Source of the DNA: Mrakia gelida | Lineage: Eukaryota; Basidiomycota; Tremellomycetes; Cystofilobasidiales; Mrakiaceae | Assembly: GCA_024345305.1 (NCBI GenBank) | Contig: BRON01000012.1 | Coordinates: 868,001-932,000, forward strand | Direction of reading: 5' to 3' | DNA length: 64,000 nucleotides | Shown: in pieces, positions 11,584-23,039 of the stretch | Numbering within the stretch: position 1 is the first letter of the stretch | Layout: each line of letters opens with the position of its first letter | Position numbers and translations under genes: made by a program | Notes under the pieces: model-generated | Told to the model about the DNA's origin: nothing | Database searches by the model: none | The model's input: only the letters and a program-made list of their open reading frames with translations

Positions 11584-14500
11584 CTACAGAATCCTCAACC
11601 CAGCCACCCCCTTCAACCCCATCGACCCAACCGTCTTCTTTTCCAAAGGAGGAGGAAGTCCCGTCCCGTCCTGGTACCCCAGCGTATGAAGCGCGTACGA
11701 GTTGGCCGCTTGAACGAGCGAGGTAGGAGACCTGATGTAGTTTTTGGAGTAGCCCATCCAGGCGGCGTAGGCTGGGGAGAGGAAACCGAGGAAAGGAAAG
11801 GGGGGGTGGGGGGGTAGGAAAGGGAAGGGAAGGGAGAAGAAGAAGAAAGGGGGAAGAGGAGTGAGCGTCGTGAGAACGAGGAAACGAACAACCACGAAAA
11901 CGAAACGCGACGCGACGCGTCTCCCGCTCCGCTCCTTCTTTCCTCGAAAGACTGGAAGAAAAGAACTCACCCTTCGTCTTCAAAGCATTATCCACCAACC
12001 CCATAGCCTTGATAACCTCCTGTCCCTCTCTCGAAAAGTCGTAGCCCGAGACCTCGGATTTTTGAAGAGGCAGCGTCTTGATTTTCTTGTCGTTGAGGAA
12101 GGACTCGTCGTTCCCGGAGGTGAGGATCAGGGCTCCGTGGCCTGATTTTCCGGCTCGAGCGGTTCGGCCTATACGGTGCTGTGGAGCGCGAGACGAAGCG
12201 GTAGACGAGGAAGAGGAGGAGGAGAAGGAGGATGTGAGTTTGGGAGGGATGGGGAGGGACGAGGAAAGGGGAAAGGGGAAGAGAAGAGTAAAGGACGAAC
12301 AATGTATTGCTACGAGAGGGGAAAAACGAGTTCAACGACGGTCAGCCCATACTTCGAAGCTTCGAGACAAGAGGGAAGAAACTCACCATCGCGTCCGAAG
12401 GAGCACCAGCTTGGATAACGTACGAAACCTGCAACGTTACAAATCCAAACACGTCCGTCGTTAGTTTCTCGCGTTCCAGCTTAGCGAATTCGACAGCGAA
12501 AAGGAGCGGAGAACGAACATTAGGGATATCGATACCACGAGCGGTCACGTCCGAAGTGAAGAGGATACCCTTCGTCGCCTTTTTGAACGCGTCGACGGAA
12601 GCGGTTCGAGCGGGTTGGGACATTCGACTGGTTGAGGATGATGAGGCGGAGCGAGATGGAGTCAGCGAGTTGAGTCGGATCGACGAACACGAGGAGAGAC
12701 GAAAGCGAGTCGGGAGTGTCTCGAACATGACGATAAGGAAAAGGGAAGGCGACGCGAGGTGAAGGAGGGGTAGAAGAAGGACGCGACTCACGAATGAACC
12801 TGCCACGTCAGACCCATCCCAGGGATCTGAGAGAAAGCTTCCGACATGACGGACGTTCCTCGAGCGGTCGGGCAGAAGACCATGACTGAAAAGAGAGCGA
12901 GGCAAGGCAAGAAGTCAGCGAGTACGTTTGCCTTGAGGCGAGACGCGAATCTTGGTGGTTCTCGCTTGCTCTCTCGACAAGAGAGAAGAGAGCAGCGCAG
13001 AGCCGAACGAAGTCGGACGGAACCGAGCTGAGAGTTTGTTTGCTTTGCTCACTCTTGTAAGTATCAGGAAATCGAGCCTGCTCATTCCTGATGAGCTTCA
13101 GAGGAGCAGCTAACGAGTCTCGACGTTGGACGACGAGAACCTTCTGGTCGACGTGCTCGTGGGTGTTTTCTGACACGTTCACACAAAGAAGACAACAAAA
13201 GTATGGTCAGCAAATGTCATTTCGTCGGGTTCGTAGACTGCCAAGGTGAAGAAGAAAGAGCGCCGCAAAGACGAAGAAGAGGACACGATACAGCGAAATG
13301 AAGTCGCAGCGGACTCACGCTCGTTGGGATCCACAGTCGTGACGAACCTGAATCCGGGAAGGAGAGCGGTTTTGACGACCTGGCAAGGAGGGAACGAAGC
13401 CGGGGGAGGCGAAGAAAGAGGAGGAGAGCGACGCAAGGTCAGTTCGACGCCGAAAAGTCGACAAGAAAAGAACCAGATGGAGAAAACGGACCTTGATGAC
13501 ATCGGAAGGCATGGTAGCCTATTAAATTCGAGAGTGCGGAGGATAAGAGAGGGAATCAGCGAGCACGATAGCGGCGGCGGAAGTGCAAGAAGAGAGAACG
13601 CGTCGAGGCGGGAGGGAAACGCAGACGCACTGAGAAACAAAGCGTCTGTCGAGGGAATTGATTTCGGTTGGGAAGATCTGAGAATAACGTGTTGAAAGGA
13701 TCGTCGAGCTTGTCAGTCCGCGGCGAAGGAAAGCCTTGGGGGGCTTGAGAAGAGTGAGTGAGGGAAGAAAAGAAGGAAACGCGACTCACGATTCAGGATC
13801 TTCATGATGTCCCTGAGGAACCCTCCCTCCAGCAGAATATCCGCCTCATCGAAGATGACATGCTTGACTCCTCTCATACGATGGTTGAGTCCGTCTGATC
13901 GAACCGAGAACCATGAGAGAGACAAAAGAACGCGTGAGCTCAGGAACGACGTCCTGTCTCCTCTTCCCTCTCGTTCAGACTCACGATTCTGCAACAGATC
14001 ATTCAGCCTTCCAGGTGTTCCCACCAGCACATCAACTCCATCTCTGAGTCTAGTAACGTCCGTGTTCACGTTCGTTGCTCCCACGACGACCTGCGACGTA
14101 ATTGCTCCGTTCGGGGACAGTTCTGAAACGGCCTTGGTGATCTGTGAGGCGAGCTCTCGAGTAGGTGAAATGACGAGAACGGAAACGTCTCCAAGTTTAC
14201 GAGGTCGAGATGAGAGGAGGGATCGGAGGACGGGGATGACGCTGAGGGAGGAAGAGGGAGGGAGGGGAGGGGAGTGAGCGAGCTGGAAGAAAGAGGGGAG
14301 ATGACCAACAATCCGAGGGTCTTTCCGGTACCGGTCTTGGCCTGAAAAAAAGGAGGACAGAACGGAGGGATCTCAGTCATCGATGCGTAAAGGCAAGGAC
14401 CAGCTCGACCGGGAGGGAGGGAAGAGTCGAGCTCACCTGGGCGAGAACGTCGTGCCCTTCCAGGATAGGCCCCATCGTCAGAGCTTGCACTGGAGGAGAT

Positions 14501-14854
14501 AGATAGAAGATGCCGAGAGTTAGTTACGAGTGACTCCCACAGGCTGAAGATCCCTGGAAGACGAGCGGTTGAGCTTCAAGCTCAAGACCACCTCGACCTC
14601 CTCTCAGCCCTGTCGTTTTACTCACCGTCCGTGCAGTTCGGATGCTTGATATGTTGAGCGATTATCTTATCTAGACCGAAGCTATCGAACCTGACGTTCG
14701 TTTTTGAAGGTACTGGTGTTTCGAGTCGAGGGGAGGAGGCGAGGAAGCGACGGAAGGAAAGGGAGGAGGAAGTTGAAGTTGAAGGGAGGGCTGAGGAGGA
14801 AAGAAGCGAGCGTCGGAGGAGCGAGGTCGCTCGAGGGGCGATAAAAGAAGCCAT
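11584..14854 (-). CDS. Mitochondrial DEAD-box RNA helicase (MSS116-like)
   Basis: Starts MASFIAPRATSLLRRSLLSS, an Arg/Ser-rich amphipathic presequence typical of matrix import. Helicase motifs follow across many exons: AKTGTGKT (Walker A), SPTRELASQI, GTPGRLNDLL, HVIFDEADILLEGG (DEAD), ATMPSDVIK (motif III region), VMVFCPTARGTSVMSE (IV), TSDVTARGIDIPNV (V) and HRIGRTARAGKSGHG (VI). The family unwinds and anneals RNA with ATP; Mss116 relatives assist mitochondrial group I/II intron splicing and translation. The residues QYI just before motif VI come from a 9-nt microexon at 12301-12309. The C-terminal extension (YAAWMGYSKNYIRS) resembles the Mss116-type extension. The exact orthology is inferred. 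Confidence 0.88.
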
Positions 14855-15136
14855 GCAGTCTATAGGCGAGTCCTGAGTCTAGGTTGTCCGAGAAGCTGAG
14901 GTTGTTGGGGTTGGAGCTGAGGCAGCAAGGAGGAAGGCAGAAAAGTGTGAGCTCGAAAGTTGGACGAGCTCCGCCTTCCTTCCTTCGTCCCTCTCCTCCA
15001 TCTTTCACGCTCGATCCTCGTCTCATCCAAAAAAAGGAGATCCCCGATATCCCTACAGCCTCCGTGAGTCCGTTCTTGACATCTCGTAGCTGGGTTCTCA
15101 CGTTCCTTCCCTCAACCACCACCAGCTCACCTCGAG
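14855..15136. promoter_or_regulatory. Divergent promoter region, helicase / tuberin
   Basis: A 282-nt spacer between the start codons of two divergently transcribed genes, so both promoters must lie here or overlap first exons. No TATA-like box or clear palindrome was found. Confidence 0.45.
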
Positions 15137-18100
15137 ATGTCCTCGTCTTCGTGGTTCAGCTCGCACTCGCCCTTCGCTTCCTCCCCTCCCCCTCCCCCTC
15201 CTGTCCCTCCGTCGTCCTCAGCAACAGCCTCGCCCACCTCCCCGGACTTTTCACCACCTCTCTCTCAGGTTTCTGAACCTTTTCGTTCCATCGGACCTTC
15301 CGGATCTTCGTTCAAAGCGACTCGAGCCAGCAGGAAGAGCACTCGATCTTCTTCCCTCTCCATCCATCCTCCTCCTCCTCCTCTTCAAGTTCACGACGGA
15401 TCAAGAAGAGGTTCGATGGCTCCTCCACCTTCCACCCACTCCCACGAATCAGGAAGATCATCCAGAGAAACGCCTCATCCAACGAGCAGAGCTTCAGGTC
15501 CTCCGCCCAAACCACCAAAGGAACCATCGTCTTCAGGAGGAGGTCCAGCTTCAGGAGAGAGCTCAAAGAGTGAGTGATTCACCTCTCCATCTCGTTCGAG
15601 GGATACTTCAGGGATAGGCGCTGGATTGGGCCTTATCGGACGAGGTCTCTTCTCTGCACGAGATGCCATGGGGAGGCAGCTACGAGCTCTCAGATCAAGT
15701 GGAGGGAGCTCACGAGAAGGAGAAGAGCGAGCTATTCTCGAACGTGCATCTCTGACTCGTCTCGTCGAAGACTTCACCAAGCTGATACCGGTCTCTCGTT
15801 CACTTTCCAGGTGGGATCTTCTCCTCCATCTTCGGACGAAGTCATCACAAGGCACTCCCATCTCCATCAACCCCGTCCTCGTCTTCCTCCTCCACCTCTC
15901 CTCACGCCCCTAGTCGAGCTAGTCGAGGAGCAGGCGTCGCTCGAAAGGACTCCAGCACCTCGTCCTCAGCCTCAGCAGACTCCTCAACCTCCTCCCATAT
16001 CCGAAGCACTTCTTCCAGTCGTCCACCTACCTCGTCACTCGGTCACAAAAGGTCCATCTCCGCGATCTCAGCAGCGGAGGAGGAACGAGCAGATCAAGCG
16101 CGACAGCTCGAGACCCTCGATTCGGAGCATCTCTTCGCCGCTCTTCTCGACGCCACAGAGGTGGAGAGGTCGAGCTCGTATCCAGGATCGGATGGAGGAT
16201 GGACGGAGGCTTCGAAGATGGAGCTTTATGCTTCAGTCTTAGCGGCGAGGATAGCGAGGGCGAGGAGTTTCGAAGAGCTCTTCCCTCCCTCCGCGACTTC
16301 TCCCTCCGCCTACTCTGCCTCCTCCTCCTCCCCGATCTCACCATCCTCCCTCCTACCACCGATACCTCAACGTTCGGAATCCCCTACCCCGTCCTTCGCC
16401 ACCATCCTTCCTCTCCCAACGACTCCAACCGAGTCAACAACGCCGAGACCAACCTCCTCCATTCCAGTCCCGCTCCCTCCACCTCTCTTCGATCTCCAAA
16501 CCAACTTCCTCGACAGCATCCTCAAAATCGCATCCATCTTCACTCTACGAACCTCGCCTCCCGCCGTCCGATCAGCAGGCTTCGACCTCCTTGCGTCCCT
16601 CCTTCGCTCGTCCAAGAATCTCCTCCCGGTCAAGGCCATCGCGGCGGTTCAGCTCTCCATCGTCCTCGAAACGATCGTTTCCAGGGAAGCCGAGGACGGA
16701 CTGGAAGATTTGGCGGCGAGGATCGAGTGCATGAGGCTGTTGGTCTCTGGCGGAGGAGGTAGCGTTGGGGAGGACGAGTCGCATTGGGATTGGGACGGCT
16801 GGGCTGATTGGGCGAGGGTCTTGGGAGCGCTGAGAGCTTGGGAGGAGGAGCTGGAGACGGCTTGGGCATCGGAAGCCGCTGCAAAGGAGATGTTGACGGA
16901 ACTGGTGAGTCGCTTTCGTCGATGGTGATCTGTGTCGAGGAGGAAGAGGAAAGCGAAGCTGACCTCTTCGACACGTCTCTTGTTCCCTTCTCCTCCAGTC
17001 CTCGCCGACTCAAGGCTCCTCTGAATCCTACCTCCCCACCCTTCTCTCCATCCTCTCGGTCTTCGATCTCATCATCTCCACCCAAACCTCCTTCTTCTCC
17101 TCGGGAGATCGCTCAACCGTCGTCGCTCTCTTCGCTCGTCTCGCCTGGCATGGGCTCGACATCACCTGCGCGGCAGCGTCTCATCCTCAACCCGACGTCG
17201 AGACCTCCTCAGGATCCCAGGCTCGTCGACCATCCGAAGGCTCGGGAGCGATGGAAGGACTAGGACTCGACTCAGGACGAGCAGCCTTCACAGGTGTTCG
17301 AGGAAGAGCTTCGTTCTGGCCTCCTTCGACGATCCCTAACTCCCTCGGATCCTCCATCGCCTCGGTCTCGAGATCTCCCTCCATCTCAAGGAAAGCTCAA
17401 GCCACCGTCTCAACTTCGACCTCGACGTTCAGCAGTCCAGGAAGATCCGGACCTTCAGCTCCCTCGACTCTCTCCACTCCTTCTCGACCAGGTCCCTCCT
17501 CAGGCTTCGTTTCCACCCTCGGTCACATCACTCAAAACCCGTCCAACATCCTTCCCGGTCCCCAAACAACCTCCAAACCCCTCGAGTTCCTCCATCCTCT
17601 CTGCGGTGCCTTCCTCGACCTCTTTTACAGTCTAGCGAGAGCCGCTCTCGCTCCAGCCGGGATCATCGGACCCTCGTCGAGGCTGATGTTCGCGATGTTG
17701 AACGCGGGAGGAGAGACGAAGGAGAAGGCTCTGGAGGTGGTGCTGGCGTTGTTTGGGAAGGGTTCGTCGGCGAAGTTCAATCAGGTGCTGGGACAGGTGT
17801 TGGCTGGGACGGGGACGAAGGATAAGGAGCTGAGTTTGCAGTGGGGAGAGGGAGAACAGGCCGAGGTCGATGTGGTTCGAGGAGCTGTCGTGTGAGTGGC
17901 GAGACTTCCCTCAGTCCTCTCTCTCTCCTTCGTTCTTCGCTCCGATTCTGACCTCTTCCATCTTTCCTTTTGGGTCAACAGCTGCATCCGTCTCACCCTC
18001 CATCAAGCCTACTCGTTCCGTCGCTCGTCCTCGCATGCTCAAGACCTTTCGTCCTCCGTCCCTTCCCTCACTCACGCGACGATCGCGGCCAACAAGGACA

Positions 18101-21100
18101 TCGAGGGTCTTCGACTCACCGAGTTTGACGCTCAGCTTCGGTCGGCGATGGCAAAGAGCCGATGCAAGACGGACGAGGAGAGGGAGCATTGGGTTTGGGT
18201 CGATATGGAGGTGCTGAAGGTGTTGGAGGAGGTGCTCGAGGATTCGAAGGAGTCGGGAATGGACTCGGTGCTGGGAGAGGGAGACGTGATTGTGGTGATC
18301 TTGAGGGAGGCTCGAGGCTGGATTGAGAACTTCAGGTGAGTTTGAAGACGATCGCATCCACCTCGTCTTCGGAGATCGACGGTCAAGCTGACTTCGATTC
18401 TCTCCACTTCATCGCGTCGCGTCCTACCCTTCCCTCAGATACCCCGACGGCCGACCCTTCCAACTCCAGCGTCAAGTCGACCGCGACGCCAGCTCCATCC
18501 GACCCGACACTCCTCCCATCCTCGAACTTTTCGGAGAACTTCAACGAACCCTCCCTCGTCGACTCGCAACCCACCTCACTCGCAAAAACGACTCGAGCTC
18601 GATCCGTCTTCCTCGAAGTCAGACCACCCTCCTCGTCGACCTCGCAGCCTACATCACCGAAGGAGCAGCCATCCTCGTCATCGACACCTACCAGGACCTC
18701 GACCTCTGCATCCCCTCCCACCCCAACTGGATTGAAAACCTCTCCTCCCTCACGCGAGCGTTCTACGATCCTCCCGCCGACTTCCCCGTTAGGGACTACC
18801 CCGAGGCGAGGAAATCCATCGCTAGACTGCTTTTTGAGCACGTCTACGCTAGGATCAAGCTCGATCCGGAACAGAGACCTGAGTTGGTGGAGAAGATCGT
18901 GCTGCCGTTGTTGGAAAACACGCTCGAGAAGGAGAAGGATCAGGAGATCGAGGCGATGGCTTGGAAGGTGTTGGTTGAGGCAGCTGTGTTAGAGACGTTG
19001 GAGATGGATGAGGAGACGGAGGTGATTGAGGTGGCGGATGGGACGGCGACGCCGATGGTGCCGGAGAGCAAGTGTTTCGAGAGGATCAGGTCGTTGTTGA
19101 AGAGGGTCGCGTCGAGTTCGAGCTGTAGTGCTTACAACCTCAAGTCGTGAGTATCTCCTCTTCTCCCTCGATCTCTCGTACGTTCTCTACCTCATGGCTG
19201 ACCTTGTTTCTTCCCTCTCGTCTCGTTTCAGCCAACTCGAGAGTCGACTGTCCGAGTTGAACTCCCCTCGAGGTCCCCTCAGCCCGATCATGGGCTACCA
19301 ATCTCCCAGCTCGATGAACGAGAACCTCCCTCCCCTCGCTCTCTCCTCCCTCGCCTTCTTCAACGACGAAGTTCTCTCCCCAGTCTCCCCTCCCTCAGGA
19401 CCCAACCTCTCTCGCCGCTCCTCCAATACCCCGATCCCCACTCCCACTCGCTCCTCGACCGGAACGCCGATGCAGGAACTCCCCTCCCACGCTCGATGCA
19501 AATCCGTCGGAGCTTCCAACTCCCTCATCGCCATCTTCTCACGACTCACCTTCAGGTCGTTGACGTCCGAAGTCGATCGAAATCGAAAAGGAATCTCCAT
19601 CGCGTCCTCAAGGTCCATCACCATCTTCCACGACATCCTTCGACTCCTCCGTCCTCACTCGAGCAACAGCACCGCCGCCTCTCCTGTCGCTACCAGGATG
19701 TCGCTCGACGAGCTTTACAGGCCAGAGCTTCACGCTTCGTGCCCTCGAGCAAGGTTGTCGCTCCTTCAGTGGCTCGTGCGTCTTCGAGCGGACACTCAAC
19801 ATCGAGTTTGGATCACGGAGACCGTTGACGCGTCCTACGCCGCTCCCATCCTTGGACGAGGATCTCGAGACCCAGTACCAGGATCGTCGTCGCGTCCCGT
19901 CGCTCCAGCGGAACCCGAACGAAGGAGAGCTCCGAGATACGTCCCTCCAGCGGAGCAGGACGAGCGAGGTCGAAACACGTCGCGTCAAGGAAGGAGGGAT
20001 ACCTCTCGAACGGGAAGGAGGGACGTCAGTCGAAGTCGATCGAGGATGCCGGAACCTGGATCTTCGAGGGACGTCGTCGAAAATCCTCTGTGGTTCGATG
20101 GAGACCCTCCCGAGTTCGAACTCCCCACCGACGCGACTCCCAGCTCTTCGATGAACACCTTCGACCCGACGAGGCAGTTCGCCCACAGTCACGACTTGAC
20201 TCTCCTCCCCCATGGAGTCTGGCTGCCCGTCTCGGAGTACATCAAGGTCGTCGTCGAGATCCTCAGCGAGGATTCAGCCGAGTGGGAACTCGTCTCGTTC
20301 ATCCTCTGCTACTTCCCCCTCCAACTCGTCAACCAGCACTTCTTCTGCGGTCCCCGAGCGAAACACCAACTCCAAATCCTCCTCAACCAGTTCACGACCT
20401 GGCTAGGTCCCGCCGGTCAACTCCCCATCACTCGAAGGCTCCCGACGACGGCAGGACTCAGGAAGTCGGACGTTCACGCCGTCGCGTACCAAACTTTGGA
20501 CGTCCTCGTCAGCTACTACCGACAGTTCAGCTCGACCCAGCATCGACAGATCGTCCGAGCGTTTCAAACGGGGATCTCAGCGAGCGATTGGATGGGGAAG
20601 GCGTGTATCCAAGCCTTGACGATGATGGCGACGATGGCGATCCCGGGACCTTCGAAGGATACAGCTCTCGCCGAGCTCAGGATGGCCGTCACCAAGGATC
20701 TTCCCGAGATCATGGAGAAGCTAGGAAAGCTCACGTCCAACGTCTCCCTCGCCATCCACATCCTCGAGTTCGTCTACGCCGTCTGCCAAAACCGAGACCT
20801 CTACACCAACTTCACGTCGGAGCAGTACCGACTCCCCTTCGCCGTCGCTCTCAACATCATCCGGATTCACCACGAATCGGTCTCGGACTCGTCGACGGCG
20901 GACGTCCCAACCAAGGTCCTCTCCCTCCACATGCTTCAATACGCCTACTTCGTCATGTACCCGTGGTTCCTCAACCTCAACCTCGCCGACCGACCCAAGA
21001 TCGCTCGTCACATTCTCGATCAACTCACCTCGGCCAAGCAGACCCTCGAAGAGGAGGACGAACGATCAGAAGTCTGCATGGATTTCCTCCATCGCTACTC

Positions 21101-22644
21101 GTACTCCAACGCGGATCCGAAACCAGCGCCTTCGTTCCTCGCCGAGTTGGCTCTTCCGGACGTCGAGGAGGGATCCGTCGAGAGTCGAGATCTACAGACG
21201 AAGATCTGGTCGGTTGGGAACGCAGCGATTCGGATCAAGACGAATCGTCGGTCGGGTTGGGCTCAGGTCGACACTCTTCGAGCCTCAGGCACGACGACGA
21301 TGATCGTCAAGATCGAAAACATCCCCATCATCGATCTCGGAAACGAGGATGCGGATACCAAGACGTCGGCTTCGGTTCTGCTCGAGGGATTGCCTCCTGG
21401 AGAGAGCGTTCAGCTCGGAGACGCGTCGGGAGATCAGGTTCGTTTTTTCTTCTCTCTCTCTCACTTTTTCCGCTTATGTTTGCTCGAATCCCGAGTCTGA
21501 CTTCTTCCACCTCTTCTTCTACCCTTTCTTTCAGTCCACCATCGAACCGAGCGACCTCAGCAAGCTCATCCGAGAGGAGAACCACGGAACTGAACCGAAG
21601 GAAGCCGCCGACCCTGCGTCCTACGTTTGGTCAGGATCGGCTCCCTCTCAACGAAGGAAGGAAGTCGTCATCGATCCCAGCTACATCGCTCAGCAGTACT
21701 TCGCCTACCCAACCGTCGAGTTCACCGATCGTCCTCGCCTCGTCAAGGACAACGTCTCCCTCTCTCGAATCAAGAACCTCGACGCTCACCTCCCCGTCGT
21801 CGACATGCACAAGGTCGGAGTCCTCTACGTCGGACCAGGACAGACGACTCAAGCAGAGATCGTAGGGAACGTCGACGGATCGCAGAACTACACGAGGTTC
21901 CTCCACGGGCTCGGACGAGTCGTCAAGCTCGAAGGGCAGAAGGACATCCCAACGGGACTCGACACCACCGTCTCTGGCGAGAACGGAAAGTACACCTACG
22001 CTTTCTGGGACGACATCCACATCACCTCCTTCCACATCGCTACCCTCATGCCCAACCTCCCCTCCGAACCCGACTTCGCCAACAAGGTCAAGTGCATCGG
22101 AAACGACTACGTTCGAATCGTCTTCAACGACTCGGGCCAGGACTACCGCTTCGACACCATCTCGACGGCGTTCCAGTACTGCAACATCGTCATCTCCCCT
22201 CACACGACGGTCGCTTCGAGGACCCACGACGATCCAGACGAACACAACTTCTTCAAGGTCATCGTCCAACGAGCGGAGGACGTGCCAGAGTTTGGACCCG
22301 TCGGCCAGTTCAAGATCATCTCGGCCGCTTCCCTTCCTACGTTCATTCGACAGCTTTCGTTGACGGCGAACTTGATCTGCAAGCTGTTCGCGGAGGTGAG
22401 GGACGGAGCGGATAACAGCACGAGTTGGAGGACGAGGTTGTCGAGGTTGAAGCAGATCAGGCAGGCGTGAGTCTTTTGTCTCTTCCTTTCGTCGCGTCTC
22501 GCCGCCTCTTCTCTCCTCGCTGACTTCCTTTCTCGCTTCTCTCGTCCCTTCAGCGCCATCACCCGAGAAGCTCGTGAGGCCCCTCGACCAGACGATCCTC
22601 ACGAGGCAGCAGTTTACTCTCGTGACTTCACCGTCAACCTCTAG
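15137..22644 (+). CDS. TSC2: Tuberin (TSC2) homologue with C-terminal Rap/Rheb GAP domain
   Basis: About ten exons encode a protein of more than 2,000 residues. A Ser/Pro-rich N-terminus is followed by helical-repeat segments (for example SASEL-type helices, LFDLQTNFLDSILKIASIF, ASLLRSSKNLLPVKAIAA). A middle part has RLSLLQWLVRLRADTQHRVW, LPVSEYIKVVVEILS and WELVSFILCYFP, as in tuberin domains. The C-terminal GAP domain has NYTRFLHGLGRVVKLEG, TYAFWDDIHITSFHIATLMP and CIGNDYVRIVFNDSG (the asparagine-thumb region), then FNIVI-like NIVISPH. Tuberin with hamartin stimulates GTP hydrolysis by Rheb and so restrains TORC1. The protein ends EAAVYSRDFTVNL. One intron has a GTGCAT donor, needed to keep the frame. 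The catalytic Asn is present. Confidence 0.93.
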
Positions 22645-23039
22645 ATCCCCATTCTTGCTGTCTTTTCTTTCTTCTTCCCTTCCCCTCTTCTCCTCCTCAC
22701 GCTATACTTTGTTTGATTGGTTTCTCCTTCTCGCTCTCTTTGTACCCACTTATCTTCCCCCTCGCTTGCTGTTCTTTTGTATCTCGATCTTCTCAAACGA
22801 ATCATCAGTCGCTTCACTTCGCTCGCTCGCTCGCACTCCCCTCGTCTTCATTTTTGTAGCTCTCTCACACCCATTTATCTCTCTATCTCGCCCACTTGCT
22901 TGAAACCCCTTCACCCTATCACCCCCACCGTTATGATCTGCGATGCTTTCCTTCGAACGTGTCTCTATTACTCTTTCTCGTCGACAAAGGCTCTGATCAT
23001 GAAAATGCCCATCGATTCCTTCGAGAGGTTCTATTCTAC
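22645..23039. other. Convergent intergenic region
   Basis: The stop codons of tuberin (plus) and the membrane protein (minus) face each other across about 395 nt. Pyrimidine-rich, with no coding signal. Overlapping 3' UTRs are expected. Confidence 0.4.

Noticed and set aside
15740..15815. Frameshift in tuberin between two open frames
   Set aside because: An intron with donor GTGCAT and acceptor TTTCCAG joins AILER to GIFSSIFGR in frame.
18336..18992. Ser/Thr-rich plus-strand open frame of 218 codons
   Set aside because: It starts inside an intron and shadows the tuberin exon, which reads RYPDGRPFQLQRQVDRD in the correct frame.
20090..21865. 591-codon plus-strand open frame rich in Arg and Ser
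   Set aside because: It overlaps the tuberin coding frame, which is confirmed by the GAP domain; this frame has no recognisable domain.
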